From Ancylobacter lacus (GTDB taxonomy: Bacteria; Pseudomonadota; Alphaproteobacteria; Rhizobiales; Xanthobacteraceae), in NCBI RefSeq assembly GCF_018390635.1, contig NZ_JAHBGE010000064.1, forward strand, positions 1 through 64,000: a stretch of 64,000 nucleotides of DNA, in the 5' to 3' direction. Below are positions 54,967 through 63,405 of the stretch, in pieces (position 1 is the stretch's first letter; every line of letters starts with the position of its first letter). The notes beneath the pieces were generated by a model. That model was given only the letters and a program-made list of their open reading frames with translations, was not told the DNA's origin and made no database searches. Both the position numbers and the translations under genes were made by a program.

Positions 54967-55995
54967 TCAGGCTTCCTCGGCGCGGCTGAACTGGCCGGCC
55001 TTGCGGTAGCGCCAGAGATAGCCCGGCAGCACCGCGCCGAGCGTCGCCGCCTGAAGGCCGAGGCCCTCCAGCGTCCGGCCCTCGGCCTTGGCCGCCTCGG
55101 AGACGACGTTGTCGCGGGCGAGCAGCTTCACCTGGTCGCGGGTCAGCAGCGGGTTGGGCAGCAGTTCCAGCAGGCGGGCCTGCAGGTCCGCGATCCCGAA
55201 GGGCAGCGGCACCAGCGGGCGCTTGCGCCCGATCTGCGCCAGCATCGTCTCCATCAGCTCGCGGAAGCTGCGCACCTCCGGGCCGCCCAGCTCATAGACC
55301 GTGCCGGGCCGGGCTTCCTCGTCCACCGCCTTGAGGATGGCGGCGGCGACATCGCCGACGAAGACCGGCTGGAACCGGGTGTGTCCGCCGCCGATCAGCG
55401 GCAGCGCCGGCATCAGCCGGGAGAGGGCGGCGAAGCGGTTGAAGAAATCGTCTTCCGGCCCGAACACGATGGAGGGGCGGAACACCACGGCGTCCGGCCG
55501 GGCCTCGAACACCGCGGCCTCGCCCGCCGCCTTGGTGCGGGCATAGGCGGAACCGGACTGCGCGTCGGCGCCGATCGCGGAGAGGTGGATCAGCCGGGCG
55601 CCGGTCTCGCGGGCCGCCCGCGCTACCTGCCGCGCGCCGAAATCCTGAACCGCCTCGAAGCTCTGCCGGCCGCTCTCATGCAGGATGCCCACAAGGTTGA
55701 TCACCACCTCGGCGCCCTCGGCCGCCCGCAACACCGAGGCGGGGTAGCGCAGATTGGCCTGCACCGGGGCGATCTGCCCGACCATGCCGAGCGGCTGGAG
55801 GTGGCCGGCGAGATCGGGCCGCCGCACCGCGACGCGCACCCGCCAGCCCTGCCGGGCCAGCGCCCGCACCACATGGCGGCCGATGAAGCCGGAGCCGCCA
55901 TACACCGTGACGAGCCGCGACATCGGCGCCGACCGCGCGAGCAGCTCCGCCTCGCTGGGCAACGGCATGTCGTCAGACTTCACAGGCTCTGCCAT
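54967..55995 (-). CDS. NDUFA9-like NAD(P)-binding protein
   Basis: A 342-residue atypical SDR related to the complex I accessory subunit NDUFA9. The nucleotide-binding motif is TVYGGSGFIGRHVVRALARQ, then RPDLAGHLQPLG, VVINLVGIL and FRPSIVFGPEDDFFNRFA, all typical. The active-site YxxxK is present as YARTK. Bacterial members may assist quinone or complex I biology, which is unproven. It commonly lies beside uppP in Hyphomicrobiales. The start at 55995 could instead be the Met in APMSRLVTV. Confidence 0.88.
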   Translation of the reverse strand: MAEPVKSDDMPLPSEAELLARSAPMSRLVTVYGGSGFIGRHVVRALARQGWRVRVAVRRPDLAGHLQPLGMVGQIAPVQANLRYPASVLRAAEGAEVVINLVGILHESGRQSFEAVQDFGARQVARAARETGARLIHLSAIGADAQSGSAYARTKAAGEAAVFEARPDAVVFRPSIVFGPEDDFFNRFAALSRLMPALPLIGGGHTRFQPVFVGDVAAAILKAVDEEARPGTVYELGGPEVRSFRELMETMLAQIGRKRPLVPLPFGIADLQARLLELLPNPLLTRDQVKLLARDNVVSEAAKAEGRTLEGLGLQAATLGAVLPGYLWRYRKAGQFSRAEEA

Positions 55996-56198
55996 CGCGT
56001 TCTCCCGGCGCTTTTCCTAAGCTGGAACGACGATTAGCGCGCCCGCGCGCGAGCGTCCAGCGTCCCGGCCGGCCGGGACGCGCTTCTGGCGCAAATGCCG
56101 GCGGGTCGCCACGCCGCGAACGGCCGCCAGCGATGCCCCTCGCGGGCCGTGAAATGTGACGGCCATGTGGATCGGTGCGAAGAATTCCATCAGCCTCG

Positions 56199-56227
56199 TT
56201 GACAAGGTGGAGTGCGCCCGACTATGT
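56199..56227 (+). promoter_or_regulatory. Promoter of tRNA-Leu
   Basis: A perfect TTGACA (56199-56204) is 17 bp from CTATGT (56222-56227), placing transcription start a few bases before the mature tRNA at 56255. Confidence 0.65.
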
Positions 56228-56254
56228 CTCGCCCCGCTCGCCCGACGAGCACGT

Positions 56255-56339
56255 GCCCAGGTGGCGGAATTGGTAGACGCGCTGGTTTCAGGTACCAGTG
56301 GGTAACACCGTGGAGGTTCGAGTCCTCTCCTGGGCACCA
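56255..56339 (+). tRNA. tRNA-Leu (anticodon CAG)
   Basis: An 85-nt class II tRNA. The acceptor stem is GCCCAGG/CCTGGGC, the anticodon arm CTGGT-TTCAGGT-ACCAG with CAG at 34-36, and a long variable arm (TGGGTAACACCGT) is present as required for leucine. The T-loop is TTCGAGT and CCA is encoded (56337-56339). Its 3' end served as the attachment site of the island that follows. Confidence 0.97.
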
Positions 56340-56340
56340 T
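56318..56340 (+). repeat. attL-like repeat (tRNA-Leu 3' end)
   Basis: TCGAGTCCTCTCC followed by TGGGCACCAT covers the T-arm and acceptor end of tRNA-Leu. The same 13 bp recur at 61763 followed by CGGCACCAT, with one base missing and one changed. The region restores a complete tRNA on the left side of the island. Confidence 0.75.
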
Positions 56341-56450
56341 CTGATCCTTTTACCAAGGTCAGGTACTTCCTAGAAGCGTTGAAAATGCTGGATTCCCCGA
56401 GCCAAGAGGTTCCGGGAAGCTCCAGTTTTTTCCGTTGGAAGCCAGCACAG

Positions 56451-56472
56451 TTGGGGGTATTTTTGGGGGTAT
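56451..56472 (+). repeat. Left arm-type direct repeats
   Basis: TTGGGGGTAT occurs twice, 11 bp apart, just before the integrase start. Sites of this kind precede many tRNA-targeting tyrosine integrases. A similar pair lies near the right end (61687-61711). The role as integrase binding sites is inferred. Confidence 0.55.
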
Positions 56473-56504
56473 CGCAGAAAAATCCCATCTGATCCCGCCC
56501 CCCC

Positions 56505-56885
56505 ATGGCGCTTGCCGAACTAGCCGTCCGCACCGCCAAACCCACCACGAAGCCCTACAAGCTCGCTGACGGTGGTGACCTCTACCTCCTGGTGAATCCG
56601 ACCGGCTCGCGCCTCTGGCGTTTGAAATATCGTGTCGGAGGGAGCGAGAAGCTCCTCGCCATCGGCCCCTATCCCGATGTGACACTCGCCAAGGCCCGCG
56701 GGCGGCGCACGGAGGCGCGGCGTCAGCTTGCCGATGGCCTCGACCCGTCCGCCCTGAAGAAGGAAGCGCGGCAGAAGGCCAAGGCCGCTGTCACAAACAC
56801 TTTCCGCGCCATCGCCGAAGAGCTTCTAACCAAGCTGGAACGAAGGTGTTGCTGCCGCCACGCGGCACAAGCGCGGTGGCTCTGA
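56505..56885 (+). pseudogene. Truncated tyrosine integrase (N-terminal part)
   Basis: The first ~105 residues (MALAELAVRTAKPTTKPYKL, then SRLWRLKYRVGGSEKLLAIG and YPDVTLAKARGRR) are the Arm-DNA-binding domain (DUF4102 type) of P4-like integrases. After about FRAIAEELLTKLE the sequence departs into RRCCCRHAAQARW and stops, so the core-binding and catalytic domains are deleted. A complete protein would be about 400 residues. It starts 165 bp after the tRNA, the normal position for the integrase. Confidence 0.85.
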
Positions 56886-57019
56886 GCACCATCTACGCCT
56901 ACATGCGCGAGGGCCGCTTTCCCGAGCCCATCGCCCTTTCTGACCGCTGCGTGGCGTGGATCGAGAGCGAAATTGACGCCTGGATTGCCGAGCGCATCGC
57001 CGGCCGCCGGAGCGCCTGA
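56846..57019 (+). pseudogene. AlpA-family regulator remnant
   Basis: The block STIYAYMREGRFPEPIALSD and VAWIESEIDAWIAERIAG is diagnostic of AlpA, a small phage-type HTH activator of excision. The N-terminal recognition part is replaced by unrelated sequence (VLLPPRGTSAVAL), so the gene is fused to a deletion junction with the upstream integrase piece. A product from the GTG at 56846 would have 57 residues, slightly short for AlpA. Confidence 0.7.
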
Positions 57020-57023
57020 GTGG

Positions 57024-57161
57024 ATGCCGGCGCGGATGAAACGGCCGCAGCGACGGCTTCCCGTGCAGCGGGTGAAGCAGGCCGCCACCTGCGACGTCGC
57101 GGAATTGGCCAAGCGCCTCGGCACCCATCGCAACACGGTGAGGCGGTGGCTGAGCCCCTGA
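57024..57161 (+). pseudogene. HTH excisionase-like remnant
   Basis: Forty-five residues including CDVAELAKRLGTHRNTVRRW, a helix-turn-helix of the excisionase/MerR type. It stops right after the recognition helix, where comparable genes run on for 60 or more residues. It directly precedes the second integrase remnant and is probably another deletion product. It could still be translated from the ATG at 57024. Confidence 0.5.
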
Positions 57162-58040
57162 GCGCGGCGACGCACACCGCGACGCTCACCGCCGTCAAAG
57201 AGTTCTTCCTCTGGCTGGCGTGGCGCCCCGGCTTCATGTCCAAGCTGCACATCACGGATATCGACTATCTCAACCCGTCGCGCAAAGACGCGGCGAAGGC
57301 CAAGGCCGCGAAGCTCCGGGATTATCCGAGCCTCGAACAGATTCGCGCCGCCCTTGCCGCCATGCCGGAGGAAACGCCCATTGAGCGGCGCAACCGCGCC
57401 CTCCTCGCCTTCGCCATTCTCCCCGGGATGCGCGACCGCGCCATGGCGTCACTGTCCCTGCGCGACCTCGACCTCGCCAAGTCACCGCCGCTGGTGCGGC
57501 AGGAGCCGAACCGTGTGGAAACCAAGTTCGCCAAGGCCATCGCCACCTACTTCCTCCCGCTCGGCGATGACCTTGCCGCCATCGTCACCGACTGGGCGCG
57601 CAAGCTGCGCGAGGTGCATCTTTTCGGCCCCACCGATCCGCTGTTTCCCCGCACGTGCATCGGACAGGGGGCGGACCTCGCCTTCACGCCACACGGCATC
57701 GAGCGGGCGCATTGGAGCGACGCCTCGCCGATCCGCGCCATCTTCCGGCAGGCCTTCACCCGCGCCGGCCTGCCCTATTTCCCGCCGCACTCCTTTCGCC
57801 ACACGCTTGGCCACCTCGCGCAGACCATGTGCCGCACGCCGGCAACTGCGCGCCTGGAGCCAGAATCTCGGCCACGAGAACATCGCCACCACCACCCTCA
57901 CGAGCTACGGCAAGATCGACCCGCACCGGCAGGGCGAGGTTATCGGCGCGATGGCGTTTCCCTATGCCAGAGATGATGACGTGGCGCTTATCGAGATCAG
58001 CGCCATTCTCGCCCGGAGGCGGCTCCATGCGCCGGGCTGA
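57146..58040 (+). pseudogene. Frameshifted tyrosine recombinase remnant
   Basis: The C-terminal two thirds of a phage-type integrase. Frame one carries the catalytic Arg region (LPGMRDRAMASLSLRDLDL) and HSFRHTLGHLAQTMC. At about 57838 the reading frame must shift to continue as LRAWSQNLGHENIATTTLTS and YGKI, which hold the last catalytic His and Tyr. All catalytic residues survive, but on two frames, and the N-terminal domain is missing. The second frame stops at 58040. Confidence 0.8.
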
Positions 58041-58141
58041 CCGGCACGGGTGCAACAAACACCGTCCGGGACAGCGACAACCGCGTTGCGGGCCGGCGTT
58101 GGAACGGCTTACCTTGGAAAACCTTTCCGGCCGGACGCCCA

Positions 58142-61100
58142 ATGTCATTGATCGAGCCTTTCATTTCCCGCTGGAGCGCCCGTGAGGGAGGGCAGGAGCG
58201 GGCGAACTATGCGTTGTTCCTGTCGGAGCTTTGCGCGGTTATCGGCGTTCCTCCGCCGGAACCGGCCGGGCACGCCACCGAGCTGAACGCCTATGTGTTC
58301 GAGCGGGCGGTGACCTTCCGCGAGCCGGACGGGTCCACCGCGAAAGGCCGCATTGATCTCTACAAGCGCGGCTGTTTCGTGCTTGAGGCCAAGCAGAGCC
58401 GGCAGGGCGCGGGGCCGAAGGCCGCCGGCACGGCGGCGGGCGCGCCGCAGCAGGGCCTGTTCGCCCCGAACGAGCTGCCGCAGGGGCGGCGCGAGAGCCG
58501 GCGCTGGGACGTGCTCATGATGAACGCCCGCCGTCAGGCGGAAGACTATGCCAAAGCCCTGCCGCCTGCCGAGGGATGGCCGCCCTTCCTCATCGTCTGC
58601 GACGTGGGCCACTGTCTGGAGCTGTATGCGGACTTCTCCGGGCAGGGGAAGAACTATGCCCAGTTCCCGGATCGGCAAGGTTTCCGCATCTTCCTCACCG
58701 ATCTGCGCTCGGAGGAGGTGCGCGAGCGCCTTCGTCTGATCTGGACCGATCCGCACAGCCTTGATCCCACCAGGCGCGCCGCCAAGGTCACGCGCGACAT
58801 TGCCGAGCGCCTCGCCCGCGTGTCGAAATTCCTTGAGGAGCAGCGCGGGGCTGACAACGCACCGCGTCACCGGCGCGAGGCCATCGCCGCTTTCCTCATG
58901 CGCTGCCTCTTCACCATGTTCGCGGAGGATGTGGAGCTTATTCCGAAAGAGAGCTTCAAGGGCGTGCTGGAGCGGTGCCGGGCCAAGCCCGACCTGTTTC
59001 CCGCGCTGGTGGGGCAGCTCTGGGAGGCGATGGACAAGGGCGAGTTCGCCTATGCCATCGAGGCCAAGGTGAAGAAGTTCAACGGCTACCTCTTCAAAGA
59101 CCGCACCGTGCTGCCGCTGCCGCGTGACGAAATCGGCGAGCTGTATGAGGCGGCGCGGGCGAATTGGCGTGAGGTGGAGCCGGCCATTTTCGGCACGCTG
59201 CTGGAGCAGGCGCTGGACCCGGTGGAGCGGCGCAAGCTCGGGGCACATTACACCCCGCGCGCCTATGTCGAACGTCTCGTCATCGCCACGCTGATCGAGC
59301 CGCTGCGTGAGGAATGGGACCATGTGCGCGCCACCGCCGAGCGCCTGAGCGCGGCCGGCAACCCCGCCGGCGCCTTGGACGAGGTCTCGAAGTTCCACGC
59401 CCGGCTGTGCGCGGTGCGGGTGCTGGACCCCGCCTGCGGCACCGGCAACTTCCTTTATGTCGCGCTGGAGCTGATGAAGCGGCTTGAGGGCGAGGTGCTG
59501 GAGGCGGTGGCGGACCTCGGCGGACAGGAAGCCCTCGGCCTCGACCGCCACACCATCGACCCGCACCAGTTCCTGGGGCTGGAGCTGAACCCGCACGCCG
59601 CCGCCATTGCCGAGCTGGTGGTGTGGATCGGCTTCCTGCAGTGGTTCTTCCGCACCCAGGGCGGCCAGCCCACCGAGCCCATTCTGCGCGACTTCCGCAC
59701 CATCAAGGCGATGGACGCGGTGCTGATGCACGACGGCGCCGAGCCGGCGCGGGACGCGGCCGGACAGAAGGTGATGCAGACGGACGCGGAAGGGCGCCGC
59801 GTGCCGGTGCTCACCTTCCGCAACCCGCGCCTGCCGTCCTGGCCGGAGGCGGAGTACATCGTCGGCAACCCGCCCTTTATCGGCGGCAAGGACATTCGCG
59901 GCCGGCTGGGTGACGGCTACGCCAAGGCGCTGTGGGCGGCGCACCCGCACATGAACGAGAGCGCGGATTTCGTCATGTATTGGTGGGACCGCGCGGCGGA
60001 CCTGCTGACCCGGCGGGGCAGCAAGCTGCGGCGCTTCGGCTTCGTCACCACCAATTCCATCACGCAGGAATTCTCCCGCCGCGTCATGACGGCGCGGATG
60101 AAGGCGAAGAAGCCCATTTCCCTGCTGATGGCGATACCGGACCACCCCTGGACCAAGGTGACGCGCGACGCGGCGGCGGTGCGCATCGCCATGACGGTCG
60201 CGGCGGCCGGCAAGCACGAGGGCGTGCTGTATGAGGTGGTGCGCGAGGAGGGGCTAAGCAGCGATACGCCGCTTGTGGAGCTCCGTGAAGCCGTTGGCCC
60301 CATCAATGCCGACCTTACGGTCGGTGCCGATGTGACAGCAGCACACCCCTTACAGGCGAACGATTTCGTATGCTCGCCGGGAATGAAGCTACACGGCGCG
60401 GGCTTTATCGTGACGCCCTCAGAAGCCGAAGCGTTGGGGCTGGGGAAGCGGCCGGGACTTGACCGCCACATTCGCGAGTACCGCAACGGCCGGGACTTAA
60501 TGGCGCGTCCCCGTGAGGTCATGGCCATCGACCTGTTTGGTCTGAATGCGGACGAGGTTCGCCTGCGTTTTCCAGAGGTCTACCAACACGTTGTTGCGAC
60601 AGTGAAAGAGAGCACAGGCCCAGACGGGCGCCCGAATGGGCGGGACGCGAACAATCGTGAAACGTACCGTACCAACTGGTGGGTATTTGGTGAGCCTCGC
60701 TCCGAGTTTCGACCGGCTCTGAGACACCTTTCGAGGTACATCGCGACTGTGGAGACATCCCGACACCGGGTGTTTCAGTTCCTTCCGCCTAGCATCCTTC
60801 CAGACAACAAGCTGATTTGCCTAGCGTTAGATGATGCCTATTTCTTGGCTGTATTGTTATCTCAGGCGCATGTGACGTGGGCCATGCGCGCTGGGGGCTG
60901 GCTCGGGGTCGGGAATGACTCCGTTTACGTGAAATCGAAGGTTTTCGACCCCTTCCCCTTTCCGGACGCCTCCGAGGCGCTGAAGGCCGACATCCGCGCC
61001 GTTGCCGAGGAGCTGGACGCCTTCCGCAAGGCCCGGCAGGCGGAGCATCCGCGCCTCACGCTCACCCAGATGTACAATGTGCTGGAGAAGCTCAAGGCCG

Positions 61101-61627
61101 GCGCGGCGCTGGACGAGGACGACCGGCGCATCCGCGACGAGGGGCTGGTGCTGATCCTGAAAGAGCTGCACGACCGGCTCGATGGCCTCGTCTTCGACGC
61201 CTATGGCTGGCCGCGCGACCTCTCGGATGAGGAGATCATCGCCCGCCTCGTCGCCCTCAACAAGGAGCGGGCGAAGGAGGAGGCGCGGGGCCTGATCCGC
61301 TGGCTGCGGCCGGACTATCAGAAGGCCCGCGCCGGCCTCGCCGTCTCCGTGCAGCCGACCGAGGCGCAGGACAGCATGATGCTGGTGGTGGACGCCGCCA
61401 AGGAGCAGAAGCCGCCATTCCCCACCGGCGAGGTGGAGCGCACCGCCGCCGTCATGGCCGCGCTGGCCAACGCTTCCGCCCCCGTGGACGCCGCCTCCAT
61501 CGCTGCCGGCTTCCGGCAGGGCAAGCGCGCCGAACCGCAGGTGCAGGCAACCCTCGCCTCCCTCGTCCGCATGGGCTTCGCCAGCAGCCGCGACGGCCGC
61601 AGCTTCATGTTCCGCCGCGTCGCGTGA
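58142..61627 (+). CDS. Type IIG restriction-modification enzyme
   Basis: A 1161-residue single-chain restriction enzyme and N6-adenine methyltransferase. The N-terminal nuclease has D72, E82 and K84 in RIDLYKRGCFVLEAKQS. A helical connector leads to the methyltransferase: motif I VLDPACGTGNFLYVA (about 428) and motif IV NPPF (about 575). The target-recognition region is about 700-940, and the C-terminal ~180 residues are helical. All motifs look intact. The recognition region is more AT-rich with different codon use, unlike both flanks. No separate specificity or defence genes (BREX, DISARM) accompany it. The ATG at 58142 has a weak ribosome site. Confidence 0.85.
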   Translation: MSLIEPFISRWSAREGGQERANYALFLSELCAVIGVPPPEPAGHATELNAYVFERAVTFREPDGSTAKGRIDLYKRGCFVLEAKQSRQGAGPKAAGTAAGAPQQGLFAPNELPQGRRESRRWDVLMMNARRQAEDYAKALPPAEGWPPFLIVCDVGHCLELYADFSGQGKNYAQFPDRQGFRIFLTDLRSEEVRERLRLIWTDPHSLDPTRRAAKVTRDIAERLARVSKFLEEQRGADNAPRHRREAIAAFLMRCLFTMFAEDVELIPKESFKGVLERCRAKPDLFPALVGQLWEAMDKGEFAYAIEAKVKKFNGYLFKDRTVLPLPRDEIGELYEAARANWREVEPAIFGTLLEQALDPVERRKLGAHYTPRAYVERLVIATLIEPLREEWDHVRATAERLSAAGNPAGALDEVSKFHARLCAVRVLDPACGTGNFLYVALELMKRLEGEVLEAVADLGGQEALGLDRHTIDPHQFLGLELNPHAAAIAELVVWIGFLQWFFRTQGGQPTEPILRDFRTIKAMDAVLMHDGAEPARDAAGQKVMQTDAEGRRVPVLTFRNPRLPSWPEAEYIVGNPPFIGGKDIRGRLGDGYAKALWAAHPHMNESADFVMYWWDRAADLLTRRGSKLRRFGFVTTNSITQEFSRRVMTARMKAKKPISLLMAIPDHPWTKVTRDAAAVRIAMTVAAAGKHEGVLYEVVREEGLSSDTPLVELREAVGPINADLTVGADVTAAHPLQANDFVCSPGMKLHGAGFIVTPSEAEALGLGKRPGLDRHIREYRNGRDLMARPREVMAIDLFGLNADEVRLRFPEVYQHVVATVKESTGPDGRPNGRDANNRETYRTNWWVFGEPRSEFRPALRHLSRYIATVETSRHRVFQFLPPSILPDNKLICLALDDAYFLAVLLSQAHVTWAMRAGGWLGVGNDSVYVKSKVFDPFPFPDASEALKADIRAVAEELDAFRKARQAEHPRLTLTQMYNVLEKLKAGAALDEDDRRIRDEGLVLILKELHDRLDGLVFDAYGWPRDLSDEEIIARLVALNKERAKEEARGLIRWLRPDYQKARAGLAVSVQPTEAQDSMMLVVDAAKEQKPPFPTGEVERTAAVMAALANASAPVDAASIAAGFRQGKRAEPQVQATLASLVRMGFASSRDGRSFMFRRVA

Positions 61628-61686
61628 GGCGGTGGCGGGCGATGGATGGCACCTGAAGCGCCTCGGCACCGCCTGGCGATTAACCC

Positions 61687-61711
61687 GTGGGGGTAGTTCT
61701 GGGGGTATGTG
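61687..61711 (+). repeat. Right arm-type direct repeats
   Basis: GTGGGGGTAG and CTGGGGGTAT, spaced like the pair at the left end and in the same direction. They lie about 50 bp inside the attR-like repeat, fitting integrase arm sites at both element ends. Confidence 0.5.
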
Positions 61712-61762
61712 ATTTACATGGCGGAAAAAGATTTATCTATATCAATACACTAATCATTTCAG

Positions 61763-61783
61763 TCGAGTCCTCTCCCGGCACCA
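61763..61783 (+). repeat. attR-like partial tRNA-Leu repeat
   Basis: TCGAGTCCTCTCC followed by CGGCACCAT copies the last 22-23 bases of tRNA-Leu with one deletion and one change. It marks the right junction of the island. Confidence 0.75.
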
Positions 61784-62007
61784 TTCGTCCTTTATTCCAA
61801 GGACGATTCCTCGCGGAATCCCGCCGAGGGCGCCTTACCCTATGATACCGAAATGCTGAACTCCCCTGGCTCTATGTGTCGGGAGGGCCGGGCTTTTCGT
61901 GTCCGTCCGTTCCGTCATCATGACGGCGGGGCGGAAGCCTGCTATGGGCTCGGAGCCGCCGAGGCTTCCGGCGAAGCGCCGCGGTGTGGAAAGAGGAGTA
62001 TGCGCGC

Positions 62008-62388
62008 GTGAAGTTGCTGACCGTCGCCGCCCTGGCCCTGCTCGGCCTGACCACCGCGGCCTGCGTGACCGATGAGCAGAACCGCGAGAACCTGCTGGTC
62101 GCGGCCGGCTTCCGCATCCGCCTCGCCGACACCCCGGAAAAGGTGGCGTCCATGAAGTCGCTGCCGCCGCACCAGTTCGTGGCCCAGAGCCAGAACGGCC
62201 AGCCGGTGTTCCTCTATGCCGACCCCACCGCCTGCGGCTGCATCTACTACGGCAGCCAGGACAATCTGCAGGCCTACCAGCAGATGATGTTCCAGCAGAA
62301 GCTGGCCAATGAGCAGCAGATGACGGCGATGATGAACGAGAACGCCGCCTTCGACTTCGGCCCGTGGGGACCGCCCTTCATGCCGTGA
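62008..62388 (+). CDS. Lipoprotein of unknown function
   Basis: A 126-residue lipoprotein. The signal sequence MKLLTVAALALLGLTTAAC ends in a lipobox with Cys19. The mature part has a short conserved region with ADPTACGCIYYGSQDN and a Gln/Met-rich stretch (YQQMMFQQKLANEQQM). The GTG at 62008 is used because the nearby ATG (62000) hits a stop at once; GAGGAG lies upstream. No function is known. Confidence 0.82.
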   Translation: MKLLTVAALALLGLTTAACVTDEQNRENLLVAAGFRIRLADTPEKVASMKSLPPHQFVAQSQNGQPVFLYADPTACGCIYYGSQDNLQAYQQMMFQQKLANEQQMTAMMNENAAFDFGPWGPPFMP

Positions 62389-62600
62389 CGGCGGCGCCGG
62401 GGCGGAGCGATGACGCTTTCGGGAACGGCGAAATCACCATTCTGGCGGCAAAGGGCATGGAAACCGCCGCGCGGATGTGGTGTCTGACCTTGAGGAAGGA
62501 ATGGCCGGCGGCCCCTCCAGGCCGACCGCCTCTCCGAGAGCCTTTCCTGCCGGCCGACCGCCTGTCCCCGCTGCAAATCGCCTGTTCCTGAAGGTGCACC

Positions 62601-62885
62601 ATGCGAAACCTCGTGCTCTGCGTTCCCTTTCTCCTCGCGGCCTCCGCGGCCTCCGCGCAGGATGTGCCGAACTCGCTGAACATGACCTGCGCCGCGGCGC
62701 AGACGATGGTGCGCGAGCGCGGCGAGGCGGTCATCGGCACCGGGCCGGTGGCGTATTCGCGCTATGTCTCCGACGGGAAATACTGCAGCTCGATGCAGAC
62801 GGTGAAGCCGGCCTGGCTGCAGACCTCCGACCAGGCGGAATGCCCGGTGGGCTATTTCTGCGTGGAGCAGCACTCCAACCACTGA
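62601..62885 (+). CDS. Small secreted Cys-containing protein
   Basis: A 94-residue exported protein. A signal peptide (MRNLVLCVPFLLAASAASAQ) is followed by a mature part of about 74 residues with four Cys (MTCAAAQ, KYCSSM, AECPVG, YFCVEQ), likely two disulphides. Similar small proteins occur widely in Hyphomicrobiales without known function. It converges on the glycine-zipper lipoprotein gene, with a terminator hairpin between. Confidence 0.82.
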   Translation: MRNLVLCVPFLLAASAASAQDVPNSLNMTCAAAQTMVRERGEAVIGTGPVAYSRYVSDGKYCSSMQTVKPAWLQTSDQAECPVGYFCVEQHSNH

Positions 62886-62897
62886 CGTGGTCCCGCG

Positions 62898-62936
62898 GCG
62901 TGCGCACCGCCCTCGCGCGGGGGGCGGTGCGCACGC
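62898..62936. terminator. Bidirectional terminator hairpin
   Basis: GCGTGCGCACCGCCC and GGGCGGTGCGCACGC form a perfect 15-bp stem with a 9-nt loop. It sits between two converging genes. The T run is lacking. Confidence 0.7.
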
Positions 62937-62947
62937 CTGAGGCGGGA

Positions 62948-63205
62948 TCAGCAGCTCACCCGCACCTTGTTGCCGTAGCGGTCGCGGCCCCAGCATTCCT
63001 TGGGGGCGGTGAGGGCGCCGACCGCCGCGCCCGTCGCGGCGCCGATGCCCGCGCCCCAGGCGGCGCCGGTCCCGCCGCCGGCGATGCCGCCGATGACGGC
63101 GCCCGCGCCGCCGCCGATCAGGGCGCCGGTGCCCGCACGGCGCTGGGTCGTGGTGCAGCCGGCAACCGACAGGGCCAGCACTGCGATGGCCAGAATCTTC
63201 AACAT
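62948..63205 (-). CDS. Glycine-zipper lipoprotein
   Basis: An 85-residue lipoprotein. The lipobox is LSVAGC (Cys17), followed by a glycine-zipper segment (GTGALIGGGAGAVIGGIAGG and on to GAAVGALTA) that can form a membrane-embedded helical hairpin. It ends with two Cys (ECWGRDRYGNKVRVSC). It resembles the 17-kDa surface antigen/YMGG-type proteins. The ATG at 63205 follows GGGAGG. Confidence 0.85.
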   Translation of the reverse strand: MLKILAIAVLALSVAGCTTTQRRAGTGALIGGGAGAVIGGIAGGGTGAAWGAGIGAATGAAVGALTAPKECWGRDRYGNKVRVSC

Positions 63206-63405
63206 GGTCCGCCTCCCGGGGGGAACTCCGTTGCCCTGCCGGGCCGGCGTCCCCTCGCGCCGTGTGCGGCAGCCCCGCCTGCGTCGCGAGGTCGGCACCA
63301 GCGTTACCAGCCCTTGCGGCATGACGCTACGTCGGCGGGGCGGGGGCGAAACGGCAAGGGATCGTCGGGGTGCTCCACGATGCGTCGGGACGTTCCGCCC
63401 GCGCG

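Larger units (their letters stand above)
56318..61783. mobile_element. Small genomic island in tRNA-Leu
   Basis: About 5.4 kb bounded on the left by the tRNA-Leu 3' end and on the right by an imperfect copy of it (61763-61783). Inside are remnants of a tyrosine integrase with an Arm-DNA-binding domain, AlpA and HTH fragments, a second integrase remnant with a frameshift, and one apparently intact type IIG restriction-modification gene. Paired GGGGGTA motifs at both ends look like integrase arm-binding sites. The integration genes are dead, so the island is probably fixed. Confidence 0.8.
61628..62007. other. Island right end and intergenic region
   Basis: About 380 bp without a gene. It holds the right arm-type repeats, an AT-rich stretch (about 61705-61760), the attR-like copy of the tRNA-Leu 3' end, and ordinary chromosomal sequence leading to a lipoprotein gene. 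No promoter of note was recognised. Confidence 0.6.

Noticed and set aside
58142-61627. BREX PglX or DISARM DrmMI methyltransferase
   Set aside because: A nuclease motif (D72, E82, K84) is fused at the N-terminus and no companion genes of those systems are nearby, so a solo type IIG enzyme fits better.
56318-61783. Active prophage or integrative conjugative element
   Set aside because: No capsid, terminase, relaxase or transfer genes are present, and the integrase pieces are all broken.
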